DNA of 8,937 bases from Verrucomicrobiota bacterium (GCA_003221375.1 QHRI01000158.1:1-8937); one strand, 5' to 3'; counted from the first letter of the stretch, positions 1 through 7,591 are shown. The notes: generated by a model from the sequence alone, not told the origin. Numbers and translations: made by a program.

Positions 1-42
1 AGCGGCTGCTTTTTTGCGGTAACTTTTTTGCGCGTAGCTCAT
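1..42 (-). other. Possible start of a divergent gene, cut by window edge
   Basis: Read leftwards from an ATG at 42-40, the minus strand is open to the window edge and encodes 14 residues, MSYAQKSYRKKAAA, rich in Lys and Ala. A second ATG at 58-56 opens another frame (MSNIRNELRAKK). Neither has a well-spaced ribosome binding site, and on the plus strand all three frames hit stops in this stretch. It may be the beginning of a small basic protein or simply a leader region. The product is not recognisable. Confidence 0.15.
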
Positions 43-116
43 TCCTAATGTTGCTCATGCTCACGGATCGAGGCAGGACCTGTTGAAGAGTAAGAGTTGC
101 AGTAAGACGGAATGTT

Positions 117-140
117 GCGGCTGAGGACAGCCGCCGTTAC
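117..140 (-). repeat. Solitary REP-like hairpin in the glmS leader
   Basis: A perfect 7-base-pair stem (GCGGCTG at 117-123, CAGCCGC at 128-134) closes an AGGA loop at 124-127. On the minus strand it is preceded by GTAACG (140-135), so it reads as GTAA, two bases, then a 7-bp hairpin. This is the same plan as the GTAG-headed half-elements at 6979-7040. It lies 12 bases before the glmS start and just upstream of its ribosome binding site, so it will be part of the glmS mRNA leader if transcription starts upstream. Confidence 0.5.
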
Positions 141-143
141 AGT

Positions 144-147
144 GAGG
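144..147 (+). promoter_or_regulatory. Ribosome binding site of glmS
   Basis: GAGG at 144-147 lies four bases before the ATG at 152. It fixes the glmS start, which is also required because Cys2 must follow the initiator Met directly in this enzyme family. Confidence 0.6.
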
Positions 148-151
148 AAAA

Positions 152-2023
152 ATGTGTGGGATTGTTGGCTACGTTGGGCGCGCGGAAGCGGCGCCCATTT
201 TGCTGGATGGACTGCGTCGTCTTGAATATCGGGGCTATGACTCAGCCGGGATCGCTGTCGTAGATGGGGGCCGTTTAGAAACACGCAAATGTGCGGGGCG
301 CATCGCGGCGCTGGCAAACCTAATGAGGAAGCAGCCGGTCTCAGGGTCGCTGGGCGTCAGTCACACGCGCTGGGCCACGCACGGCAAAGTCACCGACCAA
401 AACGCACATCCGCACTTCGACGCCAGCGGCAAGCTGGCACTCGTCCACAACGGAGTAATTGAAAATTATCAGACGCTTAAAGATGAGCTAATCCGGAGCG
501 GCGATACGAACTTTCGCTCCGAAACCGATACCGAAGTGCTCGCGCATTTAATTGGAAAACTCTACGACGAATCATGCGCCAGCACAGTGGACGTCCCAGA
601 AAAGAAAGCTCGACTGCTCGCTGCTGTTCGTACCGCACTTGGGCAAGTGATCGGCACCTACGGTATCACTTTGGTCCATGCCGATATTCCGGATTTTATG
701 ATTGGCGCCCGACGTGGCAGCCCACTCGTGCTCGGCGTTGGCAATGGCGAGAACTTTCTGGCGAGTGACGTGAGCGCAATCGTCGCTTACACCCGCGACG
801 CTGTTTATCTAAACGACTTCGATGTCGTCGCGGCAGGGCGAGACAAGTTCGAGATCACTTCGCTCGCGGGAGACAGCACCGAGCACCCGGTCAGCAAAGT
901 TGAATTTACCGCCGAGGACATCGGAAAAGGGGATTACCCCCATTACATGCTCAAAGAAATCTTTGAGCAGCCAAACACGGTCCGCGACGCGATGCGCGGT
1001 CGTCTTAATCCGGACGAATGCACTGCAAAGCTGGGCGGCCTGAACATGGCGCCTCCCGAGCTTCGCGACGTCGGCCGTATTGTTCTTATGGGCTGTGGCA
1101 CGGCGCTTCATGCTGGAAGGGTCGGTGAATATTTGATCGAGCGGCTGGCCAGCATTCCAACCGAAGTCGAATACGCCAGTGAGTTTCGTCATCGCAACAC
1201 GCCGATGACTCCCGAGACACTTGTGTTCGCCATCAGCCAGAGTGGTGAAACCGCGGACACACTTGGTGCTTTGCGTGAAAGCCGACGCAAAGGCTTTCGC
1301 ACGTTGGGAATTTGTAACAACGTCGCAAGCACAATCGCGCGAGAGAGCGATGGGGGAGTCTACATGCACGCCGGACCGGAAATCGGCGTCGCTGCGACGA
1401 AATCGTTTACATCGCAACTTGTCATTCTTACGCTGCTCGGGCTGCTCTTTGGACGGATGCGCAATCTTGCCGCTACAGATGGCAGCCGCGTGATCGCAGC
1501 ACTAGAAGCGTTGCCCGGCCAGATCGAAGCGGTTTTGGAACTGAGTGATCAGATCAAGGCCATCGCCAAAAAATACGCCGGGGCAAATGGCGTGCTTTTC
1601 TTTGGGCGGCAATTCAACTTCCCGGTGGCGCTGGAAGGAGCGCTCAAAATGAAGGAGATTACCTACCTCTTTTCCGAAGGGCATCCCAGCGCTGAACTCA
1701 AGCACGGCATCATTGCGCTGATTCGTCCCGATCTACCTTCGGTGTTTATCGCGCCGGACGATTCGGTTTTCTCCAAAAACCTGAACAACATCGAACAGGT
1801 GAAAGCGCGCAAGGGTCCGGTCATTGCGGTGACCAGCGGAAACGGTCCGAAGCAACTGAAGGAAGTTGCCAATGAAATTATCGTGCTGCCGGAAGCGCCC
1901 GAGTACGTCATGCCGATTCTGAGCGTCGTCCCACTTCAACTTCTCGCTTATCATCTCGCAGTTGAGCTCGGTCGCGATGTCGATAAACCACGGAACCTCG
2001 CCAAAAGCGTGACCGTTGAGTAA
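152..2023 (+). CDS. glmS: Glutamine--fructose-6-phosphate aminotransferase (isomerizing)
   Basis: Cytoplasmic enzyme that makes glucosamine-6-phosphate from fructose-6-phosphate and glutamine, the first step towards UDP-GlcNAc for peptidoglycan and lipopolysaccharide. The protein is 623 residues, close to the usual ~610. The N-terminal class II glutaminase domain begins MCGIVGYVG; Cys2 becomes the catalytic N-terminal Cys after Met removal. Glutamine-site motifs are visible: HTRWATHGK (R73, W74), HNG (99-101) and SETDTE (123-128). Two SIS sugar-isomerase domains follow, with GCGT (314-317), SQSGET (362-367), GPEIGVAATK and ELKHG (515-519). The C-terminus, DKPRNLAKSVTVE, carries the expected active-site Lys at 618. 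No frameshift is seen. A glmS ribozyme is not evident upstream; the leader is short and holds only a small hairpin. A paired-hairpin repeat follows the stop. Confidence 0.98.
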   Translation: MCGIVGYVGRAEAAPILLDGLRRLEYRGYDSAGIAVVDGGRLETRKCAGRIAALANLMRKQPVSGSLGVSHTRWATHGKVTDQNAHPHFDASGKLALVHNGVIENYQTLKDELIRSGDTNFRSETDTEVLAHLIGKLYDESCASTVDVPEKKARLLAAVRTALGQVIGTYGITLVHADIPDFMIGARRGSPLVLGVGNGENFLASDVSAIVAYTRDAVYLNDFDVVAAGRDKFEITSLAGDSTEHPVSKVEFTAEDIGKGDYPHYMLKEIFEQPNTVRDAMRGRLNPDECTAKLGGLNMAPPELRDVGRIVLMGCGTALHAGRVGEYLIERLASIPTEVEYASEFRHRNTPMTPETLVFAISQSGETADTLGALRESRRKGFRTLGICNNVASTIARESDGGVYMHAGPEIGVAATKSFTSQLVILTLLGLLFGRMRNLAATDGSRVIAALEALPGQIEAVLELSDQIKAIAKKYAGANGVLFFGRQFNFPVALEGALKMKEITYLFSEGHPSAELKHGIIALIRPDLPSVFIAPDDSVFSKNLNNIEQVKARKGPVIAVTSGNGPKQLKEVANEIIVLPEAPEYVMPILSVVPLQLLAYHLAVELGRDVDKPRNLAKSVTVE

Positions 2024-2033
2024 TCGCCAACTC

Positions 2034-2085
2034 GGTAGGGACGCCGCGCTGCGGCGTCCGGACATCACAGCGCTATGTCCCTACC
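2034..2085. repeat. BIME-like paired-hairpin repeat after glmS
   Basis: The outer arms are perfect inverted repeats: GGTAGGGAC (2034-2042) and GTCCCTACC (2077-2085). Inside are two hairpins: GACGCCGC / GCGGCGTC (2040-2047 and 2051-2058, loop GCT) and GGACAT / ATGTCC (2060-2065 and 2075-2080, 9-base loop). Each half therefore starts, on its own strand, with GTAG followed by a hairpin, which is the REP layout; two inverted REPs make a BIME. It fills the gap between glmS and the assembly cluster and could act as a terminator or mRNA-stability element. No U-tract follows, so a classical intrinsic terminator is not supported. Confidence 0.75.
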
Positions 2086-2148
2086 ATCTCCTCCCGCTGG
2101 AAATTTGGCGGTTTTACGGTAAACTCCGGCGCCCAGCATTCTTCCCAG

Positions 2149-3852
2149 GTGCAACACAACGAAGAGTACGTGCTCAAAGCCCTCGAGGAGGGTGGACTCA
2201 TCACACGCCATCAGATCGATAGCGCGCGGTCGCTTCTAAACGGAGAGCCCGGCGTAGTCGATATTTTAATCAATGACGGAGTTGTCTCCGACGTGGACGT
2301 CTCGCGCACGCTCGCAGCGCAAGCGCACATGGATTGGATCGATATCTCTTCCATGGTGATTCCGCCGCAAATCATCAGTCAAATCCGCGGCGAAGACGCG
2401 CGCCGTTTCAAAGTGATTCCGGTCGCTTTCGGCGAGACCGGCCTTGTGGTCGCGGTCGGCAATCCGCTCGACATCGATACGATCGATAGCCTGAGTTTTC
2501 TTCTGCAACGCGAGTTGGAACTGGTGTGCACCAGTCCCCAGAAAATTCGCGAGGCATTGATCAAATATTACGGGACCGCCGACGAAGCAGCGGACGTCTT
2601 GCAGAAAAGAATCGGCGAAGACATCGATCTCGGATTGGAAATTGGCGATGGCTCGGAAGCGATTGCCACTGATGAAGCGGATGCGCCGATTATCCGGCTG
2701 GTCTCGATGTTGCTGATCGAGGCGCATCGCGCGGGCGCGAGCGACATTCATCTCGAACCGCTGGACAAAAAATTTCGTGTCTGGTTTCGGGTCGACGGCG
2801 TTCTGCAGGAAATGCAAGCGCCGCCGAAACGTTTGCAATCAGCCATCATCAGCCGCCTCAAAATCATGACCGGTTCGATGAGCATTGCCGAGAAACGCCT
2901 GCCCCAGGACGGGCGGATCCAGGTAAAAATCAAAAAGAAGCCGCTCGATCTTCGGGTCTCGACAATTCCGACCAATCACGGGGAGAGCGTGGTGATGCGT
3001 CTGCTGGACAAATCCAGTCTAAAGCTCGGCTTACCGGAGCTTGGATTTTTCTCCGATGATCAGGAAACATTCGAGCGCATGATTAAATTGCCGGACGGCA
3101 TTCTATTGGTCACCGGCCCTACCGGCTCCGGCAAGACCACCACCCTCTATGCCTGTCTCAATTACATCAACAAGCCGGACCGCAAAATCATCACGGTAGA
3201 AGAACCGATCGAGTATCAAATGACCGGGATCAATCAGGTACAGGTGAATACGGAGATCGGAATGACTTTTCCGGCCGCCTTGCGTTCCATTCTGCGCCAG
3301 GCGCCGAACATTATCATGATTGGTGAAATTCGAGACCTCGAAACAGCGAGCATTGCTACGAACGCCAGTCTTACCGGTCACCTTGTCTTCAGCACGCTGC
3401 ACACGAATGACGCGCCCGCTGCGGTCGCGCGCTTGGTCGATCTCGGTGTTCAACCGTTTCTCGTGGCGTCCTCCGTCCGAGCAATCATGGCACAAAGGCT
3501 TGTCCGACGATTATGTGCACATTGCAAACAACCAGCGGAGCTCAGCGAGACCGAATTGCGCGCACTGCGAATTGAGCCGGGACAACTCTCCGAGGCCCAG
3601 GTAATGAAGCCGGTAGGCTGCGACCAATGCCGTCAGATCGGTTACAAGGGTCGAGTGGGCATCTTTGAAATTTTCCCGATCGACGACGACGTGCGCCATA
3701 TGATCAACAAACGCAGTCCGACATTGATGTTGCGCCAACGTGCGCGTGAACTAGGCATGCGCACGCTCCGCGAAGACGGCGTCCGCAAGGTGCTGGCGGG
3801 TCTCACGTCCGCCGAAGAAGTCATCTCCATCACAGTGGGAGATGTGAGCTAA
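2149..3852 (+). CDS. gspE: Type II secretion / type IV pilus assembly ATPase, GspE/PilB family (copy 1)
   Basis: Cytoplasmic hexameric ATPase expected to drive pseudopilin polymerisation through the GspF-type platform protein encoded downstream. At 567 residues it is full length. An N-terminal T2SSE_N-like domain occupies roughly residues 1-140, followed by the ATPase core. The core has Walker A GPTGSGKTT (323-331, Lys329), an Asp-box-like ITVEEPIEY, a Walker B region IIMIGE (388-393) followed by IRD, and a His box TGHLVFSTLHTNDA. Two CxxC pairs (C456/C459 and C491/C494) form the zinc-binding tetracysteine site of GspE/PilB proteins. The core, the N-domain and the CxxC pairs argue against a retraction ATPase of the PilT type. 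The start is GTG at 2149 with no strong ribosome binding site; GTG at 2170 is an alternative. Just before Walker B it reads QAPN where copy 2 has the more usual QDPD. The next gene starts 6 bases after its stop. Confidence 0.93.
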   Translation: MQHNEEYVLKALEEGGLITRHQIDSARSLLNGEPGVVDILINDGVVSDVDVSRTLAAQAHMDWIDISSMVIPPQIISQIRGEDARRFKVIPVAFGETGLVVAVGNPLDIDTIDSLSFLLQRELELVCTSPQKIREALIKYYGTADEAADVLQKRIGEDIDLGLEIGDGSEAIATDEADAPIIRLVSMLLIEAHRAGASDIHLEPLDKKFRVWFRVDGVLQEMQAPPKRLQSAIISRLKIMTGSMSIAEKRLPQDGRIQVKIKKKPLDLRVSTIPTNHGESVVMRLLDKSSLKLGLPELGFFSDDQETFERMIKLPDGILLVTGPTGSGKTTTLYACLNYINKPDRKIITVEEPIEYQMTGINQVQVNTEIGMTFPAALRSILRQAPNIIMIGEIRDLETASIATNASLTGHLVFSTLHTNDAPAAVARLVDLGVQPFLVASSVRAIMAQRLVRRLCAHCKQPAELSETELRALRIEPGQLSEAQVMKPVGCDQCRQIGYKGRVGIFEIFPIDDDVRHMINKRSPTLMLRQRARELGMRTLREDGVRKVLAGLTSAEEVISITVGDVS

Positions 3853-3858
3853 CAAAAG

Positions 3859-5553
3859 ATGAAAGCGAAACAACTTGCCGAATTTTTTGTCGAGCAGCGC
3901 GTACTCGAGCCTTCGCAGGCGGAGGACGTCCTGAGTGAGGTAGAACTGAACGGCAAGACCCTTGTGCAGGCGATGACCGATGGCGGCTTCATCGATGAGG
4001 ACACTTTTTTCCAGACGATTGCGAACGGACTTGGCACCGATTTTGTCGATCTGACCGAGCGTGACATCGCGCCGGCAATTTTGCGCCTCATTCCGAGTGG
4101 TTTGGCCCGGTTACATGGCGCTCTCCCAGTTGAAATGAGCGGGACCACATTGCGAGTCGCGCTGATCGATCCGTTCGATCTCCAGGTCGCGGAAGATCTT
4201 CGCTTCGCGCTCGGTAAGGACATTCAAGTCGTCGTTTCACCGGAGCACCAAATCGAAGACCTGATCAAGCAGCATTACGGCAGCGATACGACGAGCATGG
4301 AGGACGTTCTCAAGCAACTCGGCCAGGCTGGCGAGCTTTTGTCCGTCTCAAGCGGACGCGAGGGAGACGGCGAGGCAGCAGTGGAAGCAGAAGCAAACGC
4401 GACTCCCATCATTCGCTTTGTCGATCTCATTCTTTATCAGGCGATCCAGGACCGGGCGAGCGACATTCACTTCGAGCCATTTGAAAACGAATTCAAAATC
4501 CGCTATCGCGTTGACGGGGCGCTCTACGAAATGTCACCGCCGCCGCGTCACCTTGCTCTGCCCGTAATCTCGCGCGTGAAAGTGATGGCAAATATGAACA
4601 TCGCAGAGAGGCGACTTCCACAGGATGGCCGTATTCAGAAGAATATCGCGGGACGCAATGTCGACCTTCGAGTTTCAACTTTGCCAACTCAATTTGGCGA
4701 GAGCCTTGTGCTGCGCGTGCTCGATCGCAGCATCGTAAATCTGGATCTCGAAGCGCTCGCCATGCCCGACTACATCTACAATTTTCTGCTGGAAATGATC
4801 GAGCGTCCCAACGGCATCTTCATTGCGACCGGACCGACCGGCTCGGGAAAGACGACGACGCTTTACTCCTGCCTGCGCAAGGTCAATACGATTGATTCCA
4901 AGCTCCTCACTGCAGAAGAGCCTGTCGAATACGATTTGGAAGGGATCGTGCAAGTGCCGGTGAATGAAGCAATCGGCCTGACATTTGCGCGCGTTTTGCG
5001 ATCATTTCTGCGCCAGGACCCGGATCGCATCATGGTCGGCGAGACACGCGACCTGGAGACCGCGCAAATTGCCATTCAGGCCTCTCTGACGGGGCACCTT
5101 GTTTTCACCACGCTCCACACAAACGACGCGCCCGGAGCGATCACGCGGTTGATCGACATGGGCGTCGAACCGTTTCTGATTTCATCCACGCTCGAAGCCG
5201 TCCTCGGTCAGCGTTTGTTGCGCAGCATCTGCCGCCAGTGCCGCACTACTTACAAACCGAGCGAGACGTTGCTGGCTGAGCTGGGGATCTCGCAACAGGA
5301 CATCGGCAATAAACAATTCTTCTACGGGAAAGGTTGTGACGCTTGTAACAACACAGGATACAAGGGACGAAAAGGAATCTACGAACTGCTGAGAATCGCC
5401 GATCCGATTCGTGAATTGATCAATGAACGCGCGCCAACGGTTACATTGAAACAAAAGGCCGTTGAGCTTGGAATGATAACACTGCGCCAGGACGGTTTGC
5501 GCAGCATCTTCGCTGGCGACACCACCGTCGAAGAAGTGCTGAGATATACGTGA
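3859..5553 (+). CDS. gspE: Type II secretion / type IV pilus assembly ATPase, GspE/PilB family (copy 2)
   Basis: Second full-length assembly ATPase, 564 residues, collinear with its upstream neighbour and clearly a paralogue. After a T2SSE_N-like region (about 1-140) come the core motifs: Walker A GPTGSGKTT (325-333, Lys331), TAEEPVEY, QDPDRIMVGE (386-395, Glu395) followed by TRD, and TGHLVFTTLHTNDA. The zinc-site cysteines are C458, C461, C493 and C496. It would act on the inner face of the membrane with the GspF protein encoded 10 bases downstream. The TRD after the catalytic Glu replaces the IRD of copy 1. Start ATG 3859 lies 6 bases after the upstream stop with a weak ribosome binding site, so translational coupling is likely. 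The N-terminal halves differ far more than the cores, suggesting different partners or signals; this last point is inference. Confidence 0.93.
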   Translation: MKAKQLAEFFVEQRVLEPSQAEDVLSEVELNGKTLVQAMTDGGFIDEDTFFQTIANGLGTDFVDLTERDIAPAILRLIPSGLARLHGALPVEMSGTTLRVALIDPFDLQVAEDLRFALGKDIQVVVSPEHQIEDLIKQHYGSDTTSMEDVLKQLGQAGELLSVSSGREGDGEAAVEAEANATPIIRFVDLILYQAIQDRASDIHFEPFENEFKIRYRVDGALYEMSPPPRHLALPVISRVKVMANMNIAERRLPQDGRIQKNIAGRNVDLRVSTLPTQFGESLVLRVLDRSIVNLDLEALAMPDYIYNFLLEMIERPNGIFIATGPTGSGKTTTLYSCLRKVNTIDSKLLTAEEPVEYDLEGIVQVPVNEAIGLTFARVLRSFLRQDPDRIMVGETRDLETAQIAIQASLTGHLVFTTLHTNDAPGAITRLIDMGVEPFLISSTLEAVLGQRLLRSICRQCRTTYKPSETLLAELGISQQDIGNKQFFYGKGCDACNNTGYKGRKGIYELLRIADPIRELINERAPTVTLKQKAVELGMITLRQDGLRSIFAGDTTVEEVLRYT

Positions 5554-5698
5554 GGAAGCACTAATGAACGACGAAGGAAGCCAAAATGACCGAACGATGA
5601 AAAGAAGAGCTCTCGATTTCTTGAGGTTTTCTCATTCGTCATTACTTCGTCATTCCCAAGTTCATCCAATCTCGTCGCTCGACTTTGCATTCCGAAGT
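5551..5698. repeat. Dispersed intergenic repeat running into the gspF 5' end
   Basis: The stretch starts with TGAGGAAGCAC (5551-5561), which recurs exactly at 8632-8642 in an unrelated intergenic region. It contains a 9-base direct repeat TTCGTCATT (5635-5643 and 5646-5654), whose reverse complement AATGACGAA resembles AATGAACGACGAAG at 5563-5576. This gives an imperfect inverted repeat around a central AT-rich segment. The right boundary is not defined; recognisable GspF sequence resumes near 5699. Similar GACGAATGAC-type repeats are recalled from verrucomicrobial genomes, but that was not checked here. Confidence 0.5.
5552..5556 (+). promoter_or_regulatory. Ribosome binding site of gspF, overlapping the previous stop
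   Basis: GAGGA overlaps the TGA stop of the upstream ATPase gene and lies seven bases before the ATG at 5564. It belongs to the 11-base string that recurs at 8632-8642, so the site may be repeat-derived rather than ancestral to the gene. Confidence 0.5.
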
Positions 5699-6928
5699 AA
5701 CGCCGCTTCAACCAATGACGCAATCGGCCGGCTACGCCAGGCTGGGTATTTCCCTACCAGCGTCTACGAGGAGGCCGTAGCCAGCGCTGACAACAAAGCG
5801 GATCGTCGCCGCGCCGCGAAGATGGCCCGCGCGACGAAACCGCGCGCGAAAACTGGCATCGTTCTTTTCCAGCGCGCGAAAATTAAGCCAAAAATCCTGA
5901 TGATTTTCACGCGTCAGTTGGCGACGCTGATTGACTCCGGATTGCCTTTGTTGCGAAGCCTGACCGTTCTGGCAAAACAAGAACGCGACAAAGTATTGAA
6001 GAATACTATTAACAAACTCGCTGACTCATTACAGAGCGGTAATACGTTTTCGGACGCGCTGGCCCTGCACCCAAAGATTTTTAACGACCTGTTTGTCAAC
6101 ATGGTCAAAGCGGGCGAGGTCGGCGGCGTGCTCGAGCTGGTGCTTAACCGGCTTTCGGAGTTTCAGGAGAAAGCCGCGAAGATCAAAAACAAAGTCGTCG
6201 CCGCAATGGTCTATCCCATGATCGTGATCACACTGGCAGTTGGGATCATGGGTTTTCTGCTGGTCTTCATCGTGCCGAAATTCGAAGCCATTTTCCATGA
6301 TATGCTCGGCAATAAGCCGCTGCCGGCCATCACCAGGTTTGTCATCGCCGCGAGTAACTTCGTGCAGCACCATGGCCTGCTCCTGGTCGGCGCCGTGATC
6401 GCCGCAGGGGCAGCCTACAAATTCATCAACCGCACCCGGGGCGGGCGATTCGTGATTGATAATTTCAAACTGCGCATGCCGCTCTTTGGCGATTTAAATC
6501 GCAAGACAGCGATCTCGCGGTTTTCGCGCACACTGGGAACACTGGTCACGAGCGGTGTTCCGATTTTGCAGGCATTAAACATTACCCGCGAAACCGCCGG
6601 CAACGCCGCCATCGCCGCAGCGATCTCACAGGTACACGACAGCGTAAAGGAAGGCGAATCGATTGTTCAACCGCTGGAAGCCAGCCGCTCTTTTCCGCCG
6701 ATGGTAATCAGCATGATCGATGTAGGCGAAGAAACCGGTAAACTTCCGGAAATGTTGCTAAAGATTGCCGATGTTTATGATGATGAAGTCGATAACTCGG
6801 TCGCGGCGCTTACGTCGATGCTCGAGCCGATCATGATCGTGTTTCTCGCACTGATCGTCGGCACCATCGTGCTGGCTCTGTTTACCCCGCTCATCAGCAT
6901 CATCAGCGGCTTGCAACAGCAAACGTGA
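5564..6928 (+). CDS. gspF: Inner-membrane platform protein, GspF/PilC family, with atypical N-terminus
   Basis: Polytopic inner-membrane protein that couples the assembly ATPase to pseudopilin extraction and polymerisation. The 454 residues carry two T2SSF repeats, each with the family pattern FTRQLATLIDSGLPLLRSL (first) and FSRTLGTLVTSGVPILQAL (second). GEVGG and GEETGKL follow as the usual conserved turns. Three membrane segments lie at about residues 214-236, 269-288 and 421-446. Family sequence is recognisable from about residue 46 (NAASTNDAIGRLRQAG). The first ~45 residues do not resemble the usual opening (Met, then F-x-Y-x-A-x-D-x-x-G) and coincide with the repeat at 5551-5698, so the original start seems to have been overwritten. 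Internal ATG 5597 is another possible start. The last bases overlap the pseudopilin's GTG start. Confidence 0.92.
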   Translation: MNDEGSQNDRTMKRRALDFLRFSHSSLLRHSQVHPISSLDFAFRSNAASTNDAIGRLRQAGYFPTSVYEEAVASADNKADRRRAAKMARATKPRAKTGIVLFQRAKIKPKILMIFTRQLATLIDSGLPLLRSLTVLAKQERDKVLKNTINKLADSLQSGNTFSDALALHPKIFNDLFVNMVKAGEVGGVLELVLNRLSEFQEKAAKIKNKVVAAMVYPMIVITLAVGIMGFLLVFIVPKFEAIFHDMLGNKPLPAITRFVIAASNFVQHHGLLLVGAVIAAGAAYKFINRTRGGRFVIDNFKLRMPLFGDLNRKTAISRFSRTLGTLVTSGVPILQALNITRETAGNAAIAAAISQVHDSVKEGESIVQPLEASRSFPPMVISMIDVGEETGKLPEMLLKIADVYDDEVDNSVAALTSMLEPIMIVFLALIVGTIVLALFTPLISIISGLQQQT

Positions 6929-7572
6929 GCGCGCCTGCGGAGATACATTGTCGATCTTGCATGTGCGTTTCTGATTCTGTAGAGGCAGCCGTGTCGGCTG
7001 CGGCAAATCGAAAGGATGCAGGCGGCACGCCTGCCGCTACGGCTGCCTTTACTCTCATCGAGCTGATCGTTGTCATCGCCGTTATCGTCATTCTCGCCGG
7101 ATTAGTTCTAAGCACAGTCGGGTACGTCCAAAAAAAAGCTGCGCGTTCCCGCGCCGAGACAGAAATCGCCGCCATGGCGGCTGCCTGTGAAAGTTACAAG
7201 GCAGATAATGGAGTTTATCCTGCCGGTTCAGCCACGAATACCCTCGACGCGCGGACCTATCTGGATCCGTCAGATCCCGCCTACTCCGCAGCGTCGCTTT
7301 TCCTCTATGAACGGTTGATGGGCGTCACGAGTGGAAACCGTTCAGAAACTCCTTCCGGCAAAACATATTTCACGTTTAAACCGAATATGTTGTTACCGGC
7401 ACCGCCTTCCACGGCAGACGTTACTGCGATTCGAGATCCGTTCGGGAACAGTTACGGCTATTCGACGATCCAAGCAACGACAGGAGACAGCACCAAAGGT
7501 TACAATCCTACGTTCGATCTCTGGAGTACCGCTAACTCGACTGACCCAAATCAGTGGGTCAAAAACTGGTAG
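6925..7572 (+). CDS. gspG: Major pseudopilin, GspG-like, type IV pilin family
   Basis: Prepilin that would be cleaved by a prepilin peptidase and assembled into a pseudopilus. The class III signal is visible: Ala41, then FTLIELIVVIAVIVILAG (from residue 42) with Glu at mature position 5 and a hydrophobic helix. The predicted mature form is 174 residues. The tail has DPFGNSYGYST and YNPTFDLWS, resembling the GspG C-terminal DPWGxxYxY and YDLYS region. GTG 6925 overlaps the gspF stop (GTGA), allowing coupled translation, but gives a very long 41-residue leader. In-frame alternatives are ATG 6961 and GTG 6991; the latter has GAGG five bases upstream and a 19-residue leader. Nearly all of the shorter leader is encoded by the repeat at 6979-7040. 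Ala rather than Gly precedes the cleavage site. Confidence 0.88.
   Translation: MSAPAEIHCRSCMCVSDSVEAAVSAAANRKDAGGTPAATAAFTLIELIVVIAVIVILAGLVLSTVGYVQKKAARSRAETEIAAMAAACESYKADNGVYPAGSATNTLDARTYLDPSDPAYSAASLFLYERLMGVTSGNRSETPSGKTYFTFKPNMLLPAPPSTADVTAIRDPFGNSYGYSTIQATTGDSTKGYNPTFDLWSTANSTDPNQWVKNW
6979..7040. repeat. BIME-like paired hairpin inside the pseudopilin leader
   Basis: The outer arms GTAGAGGC (6979-6986) and GCCGCTAC (7033-7040) pair at 7 of 8 positions. Inside are two perfect 7-bp hairpins with 3-base loops: GCAGCCG / CGGCTGC (6985-6991 and 6995-7001) and GCAGGCG / CGCCTGC (7018-7024 and 7028-7034). Each half is GTAG plus two bases plus a hairpin, in opposite orientations. All of it is open in the pseudopilin frame, and the repeat ends seven bases before the codon for the first mature residue. 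Confidence 0.8.
6982..6985 (+). promoter_or_regulatory. Candidate internal ribosome binding site for gspG
   Basis: GAGG at 6982-6985 precedes an in-frame GTG at 6991 by five bases. Both lie within the repeat, and the GTG is in the first hairpin's stem and loop, so folding could hide it. If used, the leader would be 19 residues with Arg-Lys, closer to a normal prepilin than the long version. Confidence 0.35.
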
Positions 7573-7585
7573 AGGGCCAACCCTC
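7569..7585. repeat. Small GTAG-headed hairpin containing the gspG stop codon
   Basis: GTAG at 7569-7572 leads into a GAGGG / CCCTC stem (7572-7576 and 7581-7585) with loop CCAA. The TAG stop of the pseudopilin is part of the head. With a 5-bp stem it is weak evidence alone, but it adjoins the larger repeat at 7592-7649 and shares its style. Confidence 0.35.
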
Positions 7586-7591
7586 CTCAAG

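Noticed and set aside
1..151. A glmS self-cleaving ribozyme in the leader
   Set aside because: Only one small hairpin is visible, the leader in view is about as short as the ribozyme itself, and its characteristic nested pseudoknots could not be traced.
809..1417. A 202-codon minus-strand open frame inside glmS
   Set aside because: It is antisense to a well-conserved enzyme, has Arg/Cys/His-rich low-plausibility sequence, and arises from codon bias of the real gene.
2040..2085. Classical intrinsic terminator after glmS
   Set aside because: Strong hairpins exist but no T-run follows either one, so it is listed as a repeat with only possible terminator activity.
2266..2838. A 190-codon minus-strand open frame inside the first ATPase gene
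   Set aside because: It is a shadow of gspE copy 1; its sequence has no recognisable domain and no ribosome binding site was seen.
2149..3852. First ATPase as a PilT-type retraction motor
   Set aside because: It has the long N-terminal domain and the tetracysteine zinc site of GspE/PilB, and is 567 residues, much longer than PilT.
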